Of a stretch of 59,689 bases of DNA, positions 35,246-45,051 are shown one piece after another; positions within the stretch are counted from its first letter, which is position 1; each line of letters opens with the position of its first letter. Source of the stretch: Archaeoglobaceae archaeon (GTDB lineage Archaea > Halobacteriota > Archaeoglobi > Archaeoglobales > Archaeoglobaceae). The notes under the pieces were generated by a model that ran no database searches, was not told the origin of the DNA, and worked only from the letters and a program-made list of their open reading frames with translations. Location of the stretch: positions 1 through 59,689 of the forward strand of contig JANXDJ010000003.1 in NCBI GenBank assembly GCA_025059545.1, read 5' to 3'. The translations under genes were made by a program, and so were the position numbers.

Positions 35246-36016
35246 ATGATTCTTCTTACTAACGATGATGGCATATATTCTCAGGGACTCAGATCCGCTT
35301 ACTTTGCTTTGAGTGAGCTTGATAAAGTAGTAGTGGTGGCACCGATAACGCAAATGAGTGGAGTCGGGAGAAGTATATCTATAATGCGCCCAGTAAGATT
35401 TTTTGAAATGGAAATAGATGGTATGAAGGTATATGCAATTGATGGAACGCCAACTGATGCTGTGATAATCGGGATTTATGAGATTTTAAATTGCATTCCA
35501 GATCTAACCGTTTGTGGTATAAATCTCGGAGAAAACTTATCAACAGAGGCTGTCACCACTTCAGGAACGGTTTGTGCAGCTCTTGAAGCTGCAACTCATG
35601 GGAGTAAAGCGGTGGCGATATCATCAGAGATGCATGAGTTACTCAAATTTGAGCTTAGCTGTAGCTACGATTTTGAGAAAGCGGAAAAGGTTTTAAAGTG
35701 GATTGCAAGAAGAGTTCTCGAAAAAGGACTGCCAGAAAGCGTTGATGTTTTGAACGTCAACGTTCCCAAGAATTTCAACGGCAAGATAGCGATCACAAAG
35801 CTCGCGAGAAAGATGTATCGGACGAAAGTTGAAAAAAGATTTGATCCAAGAGGAAGGGAGTATTATTGGATCCACGGAACTGAGGTTGAAAATGCTGAGC
35901 CCGGAACAGACATTCATGCAGTGAGGAATGGCTTTGTCTCAATAACACCGATATCCTTAAATGCAACTTCAGATTGCGAAGCTTTAAGGGGTTGGGTAGA
36001 TGAATGGAAAATATAA
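35246..36016 (+). CDS. surE: 5'/3'-nucleotidase SurE
   Basis: This 256-aa phosphatase has the metal-binding N-terminal T-N-D-D-G (5-9), the VAPITQMSGVGRSI loop, GTPTDAV and the GINLGEN segment with a conserved Asn. SurE removes phosphate from nucleoside monophosphates. It overlaps rpiA by 17 bases, suggesting coupling of nucleotide breakdown to ribose phosphate use. Confidence 0.93.
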   Translation: MILLTNDDGIYSQGLRSAYFALSELDKVVVVAPITQMSGVGRSISIMRPVRFFEMEIDGMKVYAIDGTPTDAVIIGIYEILNCIPDLTVCGINLGENLSTEAVTTSGTVCAALEAATHGSKAVAISSEMHELLKFELSCSYDFEKAEKVLKWIARRVLEKGLPESVDVLNVNVPKNFNGKIAITKLARKMYRTKVEKRFDPRGREYYWIHGTEVENAEPGTDIHAVRNGFVSITPISLNATSDCEALRGWVDEWKI

Positions 36017-36668
36017 TGCCTCGAAATTAGCTCTTAGTTTTATAAAAGATGAGATGACAATTGGAATTGGAACTGGAAGCACGGTCGAAGTTTTTCTGAA
36101 CCTTCTTGGAGAAAAAATAAAGAAGGAAGGACTTAGTATTTATGGAATTCCGAGCTCTTATCAGGCGATGATCGCTGGGGCTAAGAATGGCATAATAATG
36201 ACAGACCTAATCGAAAGAGAGCCAGATATTTGCATTGATGGTGCGGATCAAGTTGATGCCAAGCTAAACTGCATTAAAGGAGGAGGTGCTGCGTTAACGA
36301 GAGAAAAGATCTTGGCATTTGCAAGTAAAAAAGTATTAATACTTGTAGATGACTCAAAGCTTGTTGAAAAGCTTTCAATGCCAGTTCCAGTTGAAGTTAT
36401 GCCATTTGCATATGGATACGTTGTTAAAAAGCTGTCTTCTATCTGTAAACCGAAACTTAGAGAGGGAAAGGGCAAATTTGGACCAATAATAACGGACAAT
36501 GGAAATTTCATCTTGGATTGTGATTTTGGAGTTATTGAGAACCCAGATTTGATCGAAAAGGAGTTGAAGTCCATCGCTGGTATCATAGAGAATGGTATAT
36601 TTAAGTCAGAAATAATAGATGCGGTTATCGTTGGCAGCGGATCATCTGCAAAACTTCTTGAGCTTTGA
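36000..36668 (+). CDS. rpiA: Ribose-5-phosphate isomerase A
   Basis: This 222-aa protein has the RpiA signatures GIGTGSTVE (phosphate loop), GIPSSYQA, DGADQVD (catalytic Asp region) and K-G-G-G-A-A-L-T-R-E-K with the catalytic Glu. It interconverts ribose 5-phosphate and ribulose 5-phosphate. It starts inside the surE 3' end. Confidence 0.94.
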   Translation: MNGKYNASKLALSFIKDEMTIGIGTGSTVEVFLNLLGEKIKKEGLSIYGIPSSYQAMIAGAKNGIIMTDLIEREPDICIDGADQVDAKLNCIKGGGAALTREKILAFASKKVLILVDDSKLVEKLSMPVPVEVMPFAYGYVVKKLSSICKPKLREGKGKFGPIITDNGNFILDCDFGVIENPDLIEKELKSIAGIIENGIFKSEIIDAVIVGSGSSAKLLEL

Positions 36669-36678
36669 TCTTTCCGAT

Positions 36679-36690
36679 AAAATTTATATA
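36679..36690 (+). promoter_or_regulatory. TATA box of the response-regulator gene
   Basis: AAAATTTATATA lies about 25-30 bases before the ATG at 36713, placing the transcription start at or next to the start codon. It argues against the longer in-frame start at 36665, which would lie upstream of the promoter. Confidence 0.6.
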
Positions 36691-36712
36691 TGGGGAAATT
36701 GGATGCATGATT

Positions 36713-37081
36713 ATGACTGATAGTGAAAAAAAAGTTATCCTTATCGTTGATGATGACATAGCTCTCCTTGAAGCGCTGGAACTCATGCTTAAAGGCAGAT
36801 ATGAAGTTGTAAAAGCAATAAACGGTAGGGAAGCTGTTAAGATCTATAAAAATATCAAACCTGATCTTGTTTTAACCGATGTTGTGATGCCTGAAATGGA
36901 TGGAATAGAGGCAACTGAAGAAATCTTGCGGATCGATCCAAATGCGAAGATCGTAGGAATTACTGCTTACTATATGAGTAAAGAAAAGGACTTGCTCAAA
37001 GCGGGTGCGAAAGAAGTGTTGGAGAAACCTTTTACGAGAAAAAGGCTCATCGAGGTTATCGAAAAGTATATTAATAGTTGA
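36713..37081 (+). CDS. Response regulator receiver-only protein
   Basis: This 122-aa CheY-like receiver has the acidic pocket VDDD (Asp 11-13), the phospho-acceptor Asp in LVLTDVVMPEMDG (about 55), T in GITAYY, and the Lys in EKPFTRKRL. No output domain is present, so it acts by protein contact. No histidine kinase lies nearby. The ATG at 36713 (leaderless) or 36707 is likely, given the TATA box position. Confidence 0.9.
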   Translation: MTDSEKKVILIVDDDIALLEALELMLKGRYEVVKAINGREAVKIYKNIKPDLVLTDVVMPEMDGIEATEEILRIDPNAKIVGITAYYMSKEKDLLKAGAKEVLEKPFTRKRLIEVIEKYINS

Positions 37082-37101
37082 TAATTTTCTCCTTAACCCT
37101 G

Positions 37102-37116
37102 AGCTAAATTTTAGCT
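37102..37116. terminator. Short inverted repeat after the response regulator
   Basis: AGCTAAA-T-TTTAGCT is a perfect 7-base inverted repeat 20 bases after the stop codon and before the convergent tRNA-Gly. It may be a transcript-end hairpin or a coincidence of A/T-rich DNA. Confidence 0.25.
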
Positions 37117-37134
37117 TTGAATTCGCCAATTAAG

Positions 37135-37205
37135 TGCGGTCGCCGGGATTTGAACCCGGGCAACGGGCTCGGGAAGCCCGTGTCCTGCCACTAGACTACG
37201 ACCGC
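37135..37205 (-). tRNA. tRNA-Gly (anticodon CCC)
   Basis: Acceptor GCGGTCG/CGACCGC with discriminator A; anticodon stem CGGGC/GCCCG closing loop TTCCCGA (anticodon CCC, codon GGG); T arm CCGGGTTCAAATCCCGG. No intron; 71 bases. Confidence 0.95.
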
Positions 37206-37337
37206 TATACTGATGTTTAATGAATACTGCTTATAAAGTTTGCCAACTTTCAAAAATACTGCATCGACAAGCTCTTCTATCCTATTAAAATTTTAAAAGT
37301 TTTGAAAAGTTTTTTATATTGCAAAGCAACGAGCTTT

Positions 37338-37526
37338 ATGCCCTTAGTCCCTCATCGACACTGTATAGTTTGCGGGAAAGCAATTGAAGTGGATAAATAC
37401 TATTGCGGTGAGGAATGTGAGCAGAAAATGGAGAAAGAGAGGAAGAGGCAAAGGAATTTCACTTTGTTCATGTTCCTAATGCTCCTAATAATTTTACTAG
37501 TGTTCTGGCTACCACTCTTCATATAG
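37338..37526 (+). CDS. DUF2116-type zinc-ribbon membrane protein
   Basis: This 62-aa protein starts MPLVPHRHC and has a zinc ribbon C-I-V-C-G-K...Y-Y-C-G-E-E-C, a short basic helix (EKERKRQR), then one C-terminal transmembrane helix. This is the DUF2116 layout widespread in archaea; function unknown. The ATG at 37338 is preferred because a TATA element (about 37311-37319) sits 20-25 bases upstream, while the longer frame from 37302 would begin before it. Its 3' end overlaps the convergent purF by 18 bases. Confidence 0.8.
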   Translation: MPLVPHRHCIVCGKAIEVDKYYCGEECEQKMEKERKRQRNFTLFMFLMLLIILLVFWLPLFI

Positions 37527-38873
37527 CTCTCCGGGAACTGGGACAGGGTATCTAGCGGTAAGACAAGCGATGCAGAATTCTTCTCCCCCCAATCTTTTTA
37601 GTGCAGTAAGCAATCCTTTAAGGCTCAGATAACTTAAGCTGTCTGCTCCAACAATTTCTTTTATTTCTTCAACAGTGTGAGTCGAGGCAACAAGTTCTTT
37701 TCTCGTTTTCATGTCAATACCAAAGTAGCAGGGAGCGATTATTGGCGGACTTCCAACTCTTAAATGCACTTCTTTTGCTCCAGCTTTTCTTATCATATCC
37801 ACAATTCTCTTCGAAGTTGTTGCCCTGACTATGCTATCGTCTACGAGCACGATCTTCTTGTTTATGGCATTTTCCTTGATCACATTAACCTTGAATTTGA
37901 CAAGGAGTTCTCTAAGCTCCTGTTTCGGCATTATAAAAGTTCTACCTATATATCTGTTCTTTATTAAGCACTCCATGTAAGGTAGTCTGGATCTTGTTGC
38001 GTAGCCAATCGCCGCAGTGATTCCGCTGTCTGGAACTGCAGAAACAAAGTCAGCATTGGCTGGCGATTCTTCAGCGAGAATTTTTCCCATTTCAGTCCTT
38101 GCTTTGTAGACGTTTATACCATCAATGATTGAGTCTGGACGGGCAAAATAGATGTATTCGAATATACAAACCGCTTTTCTTTTACTCTTTGCAAATCTAA
38201 CAAATTCAAGCTCTCCATTCTCCATTATCACAGCTTCTCCTGGGGCTATGTCTTTTATGAATCTTCCATCAAGTGCGTCAATTGCACAGCTTTCACTGCA
38301 AACGATGTAGCCATCTTCAAGCTCACCAATACAGAGAGGTCGGAAACCCAATGGATCACGATACGCAACAATTTTGTCGTTAATGAGCAAAACGCAAGAA
38401 TGGCTACCAATGAGCTTTGAATTTAGCTCTTGGAGGTAATCCTTAAAGTCACCTTCTTTGAGTAGTATTTTTGATAAAAGTTGTGCTATGATCTCGGAGT
38501 CGGAATCGGAAGTGAAAACGCTACCTTCATTTTCAAGCTCTTTTCTTAGCTCAAGATGATTTACGAGATTTCCGTTGTGTGCAACCGCTATGTTTCCGAT
38601 CTTTGATTTAACAACAAATGGCTGAGCATTTTCAAGTCTTGACAAGCCAGTCGTGGAGTATCTTACATGTCCAATGGCGTATTTAGCTGGAATTAGATCT
38701 TCCTTGCTGAATACCTCAGAAACCAGACCCATTTGCTTTTTATAGCGAAGCGTATCACTGTAGAAAGCGATCCCAGCAGATTCTTGCCCACGATGCTGTA
38801 GCGAAAAAAGTGCGTAGTAAACGTTTTCTCCCGCACGAGATCTCTCGCTATAAACTCCCGCAATGCCACACAT
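37509..38873 (-). CDS. purF: Amidophosphoribosyltransferase
   Basis: This 454-aa enzyme catalyses the first step of purine synthesis. The N-terminal Cys2 (MCGIAGVY) is the glutaminase nucleophile. LQHRGQESAG, SDSEII and the PRPP-binding loop IVLVDDSIVRATTS (about 341-354) are all intact. The Cys in the C-terminal region (FCIACLTARY, plus PCYFG) suggest the Fe-S-type enzyme. Its ATG overlaps the stop of rpl37e (TAATG). Confidence 0.95.
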   Translation of the reverse strand: MCGIAGVYSERSRAGENVYYALFSLQHRGQESAGIAFYSDTLRYKKQMGLVSEVFSKEDLIPAKYAIGHVRYSTTGLSRLENAQPFVVKSKIGNIAVAHNGNLVNHLELRKELENEGSVFTSDSDSEIIAQLLSKILLKEGDFKDYLQELNSKLIGSHSCVLLINDKIVAYRDPLGFRPLCIGELEDGYIVCSESCAIDALDGRFIKDIAPGEAVIMENGELEFVRFAKSKRKAVCIFEYIYFARPDSIIDGINVYKARTEMGKILAEESPANADFVSAVPDSGITAAIGYATRSRLPYMECLIKNRYIGRTFIMPKQELRELLVKFKVNVIKENAINKKIVLVDDSIVRATTSKRIVDMIRKAGAKEVHLRVGSPPIIAPCYFGIDMKTRKELVASTHTVEEIKEIVGADSLSYLSLKGLLTALKRLGGEEFCIACLTARYPVPVPGELYEEW

Positions 38874-39051
38874 TAGACACTGTCCTTAGTTTTGTTAACC
38901 CAATTGTAGCTCCTTAGTCTCTTGCTTCGCCCGAATCCACAAGCGGAACAATATCTCTTTCTCCAGTGGAAAGAGTTTCTTCCACACCTTCTGCATCTAA
39001 TGTGAACCTTTTTTCTGTTTCTTCTACCCATAGAAGCTGTTCCTTCCGACA

Positions 39052-39052
<1 letters not shown>
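38873..39052 (-). CDS. rpl37e: Ribosomal protein L37e (eL37)
   Basis: This 59-aa basic zinc protein has the C2-C2 pattern C-R-R-C-G...C-S-A-C-G-F-G and the RSYNW ending region. Only archaea and eukaryotes have eL37. The ATG at 39052 overlaps the lsm stop (TGATG) and is led by GGTGAG; the in-frame GTG one codon upstream is less likely. Confidence 0.95.
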
Positions 39053-39330
<278 letters not shown>

Positions 39331-39435
39331 TTAAAAGTATCGCTAATTCTTAAAGGCTATCATTATTCAAGCCCAATTTCTCAAATTCTCTAAACTTTTT
39401 AAAGCATGTTTTAAAAATCCTAAGCTATTTGATTT

Positions 39436-40467
39436 GTGCAAATCTTGGAGGAAAAACTGAAAGATCACGAGGGGGAAATAAAGCTTATTCCAGAAAATTT
39501 AGAGGATTTATGGCATCTCAGGTTTATAATAGAGAAAGGGGACTTAGTCTTTTCGCTGACAAAAAGAGCAAGTCATAGTGACGATAAGCTCAGAGGAGAC
39601 AAAGAGCTAATCACTGTTAGGATCGGGGTTGAAGTTGAAAAACTCGAATTTCACAGATTTGCGAATAGGCTTCGTATAACCGGGAAGATCGTAGCTGGAG
39701 TAGAAGAGGCAGGATTTCATACTCTAAATATAATGGTCGGAAGAGAGTTGAGTATATCAAAGAAATGGAAAGAAGAACAGTTGAAGAGATTAAGAAAGGC
39801 ATTAGAAAGCTCAAAAAGACCTGAAATTGTTATACTAACAATAGAAGAGGGCGAAGCAGTTGCAGGAGCATTGCGCGAGTGGGGAGTTGAAGAAATCTTT
39901 GAAAAAAGACACTCTTATGCCAAGGACTATGGAGGAACAAGGATAGAATTTTTTGAAGAAATATTTGAGTCCCTGAAGAGTTTAAACTTCAGATATATAG
40001 TAATAGCTGGTCCCGGATTTACAAAGAAGGATTTTTATGAGTATATTAGGCAGAAAGATGCTGAGATTGCAAAAAGAGCTGTTATAGCGGATACTTCGTC
40101 GATTGGCAGGAGGGGATTCATAGAGGTTCTGAAGAGAAGGACTATTGATAAGATAGTTGGTGAGATAAGACTTGCTGAAGAAGCGGAAATTGTTGAGAAG
40201 CTACTTGAAGGTATTGCTAAGAACGAAAAGGTAGCTTATGGGCTTGAAGAAGTGAAAAAAGCTAAAGAGTATGGAGCCATAGAAATTCTACTCTTGTCAG
40301 ACGATTTTTTGCTTAGTGAACGAGAAAAATGGGGAATTGATGATTTTATGGAAGAGATCGAAAAGATGGGTGGGAAGATTTTAATTCTGAGCTCAGAATT
40401 CGAGCCAGGAGAAGTGGTGTCAAAACTTGGTGGTATATGTGCGATCCTCAGATTTGAAATCAAATAA
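39436..40467 (+). CDS. pelA: Pelota (Dom34) mRNA surveillance protein
   Basis: This 343-aa protein has the three-domain pelota/eRF1-like layout: an N-terminal Sm-like domain (DLWHLRFIIEKGDLV), a central domain without the GGQ motif of release factors, and a C-terminal domain with AYGLEEVKKAKEYGA and ILLLSDD. It rescues stalled ribosomes together with ABCE1 or aEF1-alpha. The start codon is GTG at 39436, since no ATG is available before the conserved N-terminus. Confidence 0.93.
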   Translation: MQILEEKLKDHEGEIKLIPENLEDLWHLRFIIEKGDLVFSLTKRASHSDDKLRGDKELITVRIGVEVEKLEFHRFANRLRITGKIVAGVEEAGFHTLNIMVGRELSISKKWKEEQLKRLRKALESSKRPEIVILTIEEGEAVAGALREWGVEEIFEKRHSYAKDYGGTRIEFFEEIFESLKSLNFRYIVIAGPGFTKKDFYEYIRQKDAEIAKRAVIADTSSIGRRGFIEVLKRRTIDKIVGEIRLAEEAEIVEKLLEGIAKNEKVAYGLEEVKKAKEYGAIEILLLSDDFLLSEREKWGIDDFMEEIEKMGGKILILSSEFEPGEVVSKLGGICAILRFEIK

Positions 40468-41665
40468 ATGGGCAATATTTGCAGTTCTGGCTTTTATTTA
40501 CTTCTTTGTATACTTCCACAGAACTTCGCCCGCTGTAATGGCGGACGAGATCATGAAAGAGTTCTTGGTATCTGCATTGGCAGTGGGAATTCTTTCTTCT
40601 GCCTACTTTTACCCTTATGCGGTTTTACAAATTCCGGTTGGCGTTCTTTCAGATACAAAAGGGGCGAAGTGGACGGTCATGAGCTTCACATTAATTGCAT
40701 TTTTTGGCGTCCTTACTTTCGCTCTTGCAAAAAGCTACGAAATGACAGTATTTTCGAGATTTCTAATTGGAATTGGCGTGGCAGGTGTTTACGTTCCAAC
40801 AATGAAGATCATATCTGTTTGGTTTAAGCAAAACGAGTTTGCAACTGCTACAGGAATTTTATTTGCAGTTGGAAATCTTGGAGCAATTCTTTCAGCCTAT
40901 CCGTTAGCTCTGGCTATAGAGTTTTTTGGTTGGAGGCTTCCATTCATTTTTGTCGCTCTGATAACTCTTTTTCTACTCTTTCTCTGCTGGAAAATAGTTA
41001 AAGATGCTCCAAGCGATTTCAAGGAGGAGAGAATAAAAAGAGACGATGTAAAATTGCTCTTAAGCAATTTGTCGCTCTGGCTTATCGCTATTTCTGCGAT
41101 GCTCAGATACGGCATAGTAATGGGATTTCAAGGACTATGGGGCGGTCCTTATTTGATCGATGTCTACGGAATGTCAAAAGCGACTGCGGGAACGATTTTA
41201 ATGCTTGTCGGAATTGGGACTATAGTTGGAGCAATTCTTTTTGGTAGAATATCGGATCTGATCGGTTTAAAAAAGGCAATGCTGATCCTTGGTGGTTTGG
41301 GATTCACAATAACATGGGCACCTCTTGTTTTATCAACTTCAAGTCTGAGTATTGCCTCGATATGCCTTATATCCTTTTTTATAGGATTCTTTTCGAGCAC
41401 AGGTCCAGTAGCCTATGCGATTGTAAAGGAACTTTTCCCACTAAGAATGACGGGTTTGTCGATGAGCGTGGTTAACGTATTCCCATTTTTCGGTGCTGCA
41501 GTATTCCAGACGATTATGGGATATTTAATGGATTCTGTTGGTAAAATTGGCTCAGTTTATCCAGCAGAGGCGTATAAGTTATCATTCGAGTTCTGTCTCT
41601 TTGCATCGATTTTATCGGTATTATTTGTCCTCTTTGTGAAAGAAAACAAATTAGAGGAGCGGTAA
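40439..41665 (+). CDS. Major facilitator superfamily transporter
   Basis: This ~408-aa protein has 12 predicted helices. It shows the TM2-3 loop motif G-V-L-S-D-T-K-G-A-K-W and a second G-R-I-S-D-L-I-G-L-K-K motif in the second half, plus R-F-L-I-G-I-G-V-A-G-V-Y in TM4. The family resembles ACS/NarK-like secondary transporters; substrate unknown. The start is uncertain: in-frame TTG 40427, GTG 40430, GTG 40439 and TTG 40454 all precede the first helix, and any of them overlaps the pelA end. Confidence 0.85.
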   Translation: MRSSDLKSNKWAIFAVLAFIYFFVYFHRTSPAVMADEIMKEFLVSALAVGILSSAYFYPYAVLQIPVGVLSDTKGAKWTVMSFTLIAFFGVLTFALAKSYEMTVFSRFLIGIGVAGVYVPTMKIISVWFKQNEFATATGILFAVGNLGAILSAYPLALAIEFFGWRLPFIFVALITLFLLFLCWKIVKDAPSDFKEERIKRDDVKLLLSNLSLWLIAISAMLRYGIVMGFQGLWGGPYLIDVYGMSKATAGTILMLVGIGTIVGAILFGRISDLIGLKKAMLILGGLGFTITWAPLVLSTSSLSIASICLISFFIGFFSSTGPVAYAIVKELFPLRMTGLSMSVVNVFPFFGAAVFQTIMGYLMDSVGKIGSVYPAEAYKLSFEFCLFASILSVLFVLFVKENKLEER

Positions 41666-41716
41666 ATTTAAATTTTGTAGAAAAAAATATATATCTTCAA
41701 GTCAAAAATAATCAGA

Positions 41717-43219
41717 ATGTTGGAAAGGTATGCCTTGCTGAGAGAGTTCGTAAAGTCGGAGATCATCGAAGAGGCAAAGTTAGAGAACGTTGTTAATGAA
41801 TACTGGGTCGCGGAACCATTTATAAAGATTTTCGTCTTTGAAGATCTTGAGCAACACAAGCTAAGATATCACGCTATCGAACCTTCTTTAGATGTAGAAG
41901 AGATAAAGCTTATTTCTTCACTTATTGTTGATCTTAGGAGGGTTTTAACTCTTTATGATGTCTCTTTAGAGCTAAGAGAAAGAGCTAAGGTGCTTGTTAG
42001 GAGTTTTGAAAAAGTCTTGAAAGAATACGGAATAGCGGTTAATAGTGATCTCTATTCAAGAATGCTTTACTACCTTTTCCGAGAATTCTTTGGATTTAGC
42101 GTCATAGAACCGCTAATGGTCGATCCAAATGTTGAGGATATATCTTGCGATGGCTATGATATTCCGATTTTCGTATACCACAAGAACTATGGCTATCTTG
42201 AGACGAATATCAAGATTCCTAAGTTCACCTTAGACAGACTTGTAATGCTTCTGACTCAGAGAAGTGGAAAGCACATATCCTTAGCTAATCCGATCATCGA
42301 TTCAACTCTTCCAGATGGTAGTAGACTTCAAGCTACTTTTGGAACTGAAGTGACGCCAAGGGGCTCAAGCTTCACGATAAGAAAATTTACAACTCAGCCT
42401 TTAACTCCGCTCGATCTTATAAGATTCGGAACAGTTCCACTTGGAATTATGGCTTACCTATGGCTTGCAATAGAGCACAAGCTTTCAGTAATTGTTGTTG
42501 GAGAGACAGCAAGTGGAAAAACGACAACGCTTAACGCCATTCTTATGTTTGTCCCCCCTGATGCAAAGATCGTCTCTATTGAAGATACAAGAGAGATAAA
42601 GCTCTACCACGATAACTGGCTTGCTCAGGTAACGAGGACGGGAATAGGAGAGCAGGAAATTGATATGTATGATCTCTTAAAAGCTGCTTTAAGGCAGAGA
42701 CCAGATTACATCGTAGTGGGGGAAGTGAGGGGAAAAGAAGCTCAGACTTTGTTTCAAGCGATGTCCACGGGACATGCGAGCTACTCAACTTTTCACGCTG
42801 GGGACATAAATCAGATGGTCTATAGGTTTGAGAGCGATCCGCTAAACGTCCCAAGGAGCATGCTTCAGTTTTTAGATATTGTGCTTGTTCAGAACATGTA
42901 TCTGATGGGGGGAAAAAGAATAAGGAGAACAAAGGAATTGAATGAAATATTGGGAATTGATCCTGCAGATAAAAATTTGCTTGTGAATCAGTTTGCGAGA
43001 TGGGATCCAAAGAGAGATGGGCATGTTGAGGTAAGTGTGCCAAAGAAGCTTGAAAAAATTGCAATGTCGAGAGCGGACGATGTTTACGTGGAACTTGATA
43101 GAAGAAAGAAGTATTTGGAATGGATGATAAAAAGTGGAGTTAAAGAATACACAGAATTTACAAGACTGATCCACAGCTATTACAGAAACCCTGAAATCGC
43201 TTTTTCAAGAGTCTTATGA
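41717..43219 (+). CDS. Archaeal type II/IV secretion ATPase (GspE/TadA-like)
   Basis: This 500-aa hexameric secretion ATPase has an all-helical N-terminal domain, LPDGSRLQATF (Asp box-type), Walker A GETASGKTTT (262-271), ISIEDTREIKL-like (VSIEDTREIKL), and Walker B/His box VGEVRGKEAQTLFQAMSTGHASYSTFHA. It matches the A. fulgidus GspE class in length. It powers a pilus or pseudopilus with the next gene, which it overlaps by 4 bases. A TATA box lies at about 41684-41695. Confidence 0.92.
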   Translation: MLERYALLREFVKSEIIEEAKLENVVNEYWVAEPFIKIFVFEDLEQHKLRYHAIEPSLDVEEIKLISSLIVDLRRVLTLYDVSLELRERAKVLVRSFEKVLKEYGIAVNSDLYSRMLYYLFREFFGFSVIEPLMVDPNVEDISCDGYDIPIFVYHKNYGYLETNIKIPKFTLDRLVMLLTQRSGKHISLANPIIDSTLPDGSRLQATFGTEVTPRGSSFTIRKFTTQPLTPLDLIRFGTVPLGIMAYLWLAIEHKLSVIVVGETASGKTTTLNAILMFVPPDAKIVSIEDTREIKLYHDNWLAQVTRTGIGEQEIDMYDLLKAALRQRPDYIVVGEVRGKEAQTLFQAMSTGHASYSTFHAGDINQMVYRFESDPLNVPRSMLQFLDIVLVQNMYLMGGKRIRRTKELNEILGIDPADKNLLVNQFARWDPKRDGHVEVSVPKKLEKIAMSRADDVYVELDRRKKYLEWMIKSGVKEYTEFTRLIHSYYRNPEIAFSRVL

Positions 43220-45051
43220 TCGCCCCCGATTTCATGAGGAGATACTTCCGAAATAAGATTGATGCAAATCCCAATAGATATTCTGAGCTGGATAGGACGA
43301 TTGAAAAAGCGAGACTCAGAACCACAACTTCAGAGCTGCTTGCTGGTGCTCTTTTCTACTCTCTAATTGCAATGGTCGTTGGAGTTTTTATAGGCATTGC
43401 CATTTCATTTTTCATAAAAAGCACTTTTGGTATTGAATACGTCTATCTTGGTGGAGCAATAGAGTTTTGGAAAATTCAAATTGCAATATCGCTGATCCTC
43501 GCAGTTTTATCCTTTGGACTTACCCGTTATCTTATTCTTTCACATCCATATTACGTCGCGAGTTCAAGAAGTGGCAAGATAGACTCTGCGCTTCCCCATG
43601 CAGTTAACATGCTTCTTGGAATGGCAAAAGGAAATGTGCCAATAATCTCAGCGATAAGATTCATTGCAGAGAACAAGCACCTTTTCAGCGAGCTGAGCGT
43701 AGAATTTGAGAAGATCGTCGTTCTTGTTGAAATGGGCGGAGACTTGGAGAGTGCGATGAAATTTGTTGCAGAAACAACCCCATCAGAAAAGTTAAGAGTT
43801 TTTCTCGATAATTTCATTGATGTCTATCGTGGAGGCGGTGATGTTTTGGATTATCTGAAGGCAAAATCTGAGCAATTCTTCTCAGAAAAGGAGAGACTTT
43901 ACACCCTGTATTCGGAGTCAATGCAGATCATAGCAGAGATCTACCTTGCTCTCTTTATAGTTGCTCCTTTGTTTTTCCTAATAGTTCTTGTTGTGTTCAA
44001 TATGATGGGGAGCGTAACTTTGGATCTTTACAGGTTTTTCCTTTATTCTGTTTTACCCATAGGTTCCTTTATGGTTCTCTGGCTTGCTTACTCCTCTACT
44101 ACGAGAGAGAGCAGAGAATTTAGAAAAATTGAAAGCGAAGTTGAAGAAATTATAGCGAGGACTTCAGAAAAGCCAATTGGTTTTCGACTCATAAAACTCA
44201 GAAGGATCTTTGGTGCAATAAGGAGTTTTCTTTTCTATCCAATCCTCGAAATGCCTTACGTTGTTAGCTTCAAATACCTCCTCTTTTACCTCCTTCTTCC
44301 GCCTCTAATATTCTTCTTAGTATTCTATGGTAGAATGGAGTTCGATTACCTCGTATTTACAACCCTACTCGCATTTGGGCTTCCTGCAGTCTTTTTCATC
44401 GAATACCGTGAAAAGTTGCTTAGAAGAGCAGAAAAAGAACTTCCGGAGTTTCTGAAACAGCTTGCTTCTCTAAACGAGGCTGGACTAAACGTTGTTGAGG
44501 CTCTAAAGAATATCAGCGATACGGAAGTAGGTGTTCTTGGTAAGGAGATAAGGGCGATAAAAAGAAGGGTTGAATGGGGAGAACTTGTGACTTCCGCTTT
44601 TATCAGGCTTGAGCGCCGTATTAAGAGTAGTGTTTTCCAGAAGGCTATTTCCATGCTTGTAAAGGCTATCGAAGCTTCTCCTTCCATAAGAGACGCTTTG
44701 GTTGTTGCTTCGAACTTCTCAGAACTCGAGATAGAGATGAGAAACAGGCTCAGAGATATGATGAGCACTTATATAATAATAATTTATCTTGCCTTTGGCG
44801 TCTTCCTATACACCTCATATGTTTTGATAAAGAACATGCTTTCTGTTTTCGCATCTATTGAAAAAACGCAAATTGCAACCGCTATTAACTTAGCAGAACT
44901 TGAAAGCGTATTTATGGAAACTTCTATTCTCGTTGCAGTCTTCTCTGGAATTGCTGCCGGTGTGATGGGAGAAGGGAGAATTGAAGCGGGATTAAAGCAT
45001 GTATTCTTACTGGTGGCGATCGCTTATGTCTTCTTTAAATTCGTCGTATAA
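43216..45051 (+). CDS. Type II secretion/pilus platform protein (TadC/GspF-like, double domain)
   Basis: This 611-aa integral membrane protein has two T2SSF domains (about 120-245 and 410-535) and around nine hydrophobic helices. The HAVNMLLGMAKGNVPIISAI and LPEFLKQLASLNEAGLNVVEAL segments are typical of the helical cytoplasmic bundles. Such double platforms accompany archaeal GspE ATPases in pili and archaella. It starts within the ATPase stop (ATGA), and the next gene begins inside its 3' end. Confidence 0.88.
   Translation: MIAPDFMRRYFRNKIDANPNRYSELDRTIEKARLRTTTSELLAGALFYSLIAMVVGVFIGIAISFFIKSTFGIEYVYLGGAIEFWKIQIAISLILAVLSFGLTRYLILSHPYYVASSRSGKIDSALPHAVNMLLGMAKGNVPIISAIRFIAENKHLFSELSVEFEKIVVLVEMGGDLESAMKFVAETTPSEKLRVFLDNFIDVYRGGGDVLDYLKAKSEQFFSEKERLYTLYSESMQIIAEIYLALFIVAPLFFLIVLVVFNMMGSVTLDLYRFFLYSVLPIGSFMVLWLAYSSTTRESREFRKIESEVEEIIARTSEKPIGFRLIKLRRIFGAIRSFLFYPILEMPYVVSFKYLLFYLLLPPLIFFLVFYGRMEFDYLVFTTLLAFGLPAVFFIEYREKLLRRAEKELPEFLKQLASLNEAGLNVVEALKNISDTEVGVLGKEIRAIKRRVEWGELVTSAFIRLERRIKSSVFQKAISMLVKAIEASPSIRDALVVASNFSELEIEMRNRLRDMMSTYIIIIYLAFGVFLYTSYVLIKNMLSVFASIEKTQIATAINLAELESVFMETSILVAVFSGIAAGVMGEGRIEAGLKHVFLLVAIAYVFFKFVV

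Noticed and set aside
42576..43064. 162-codon frame antisense to the secretion ATPase
   Set aside because: It lies opposite conserved Walker and His-box codons and has a composition typical of a shadow frame.
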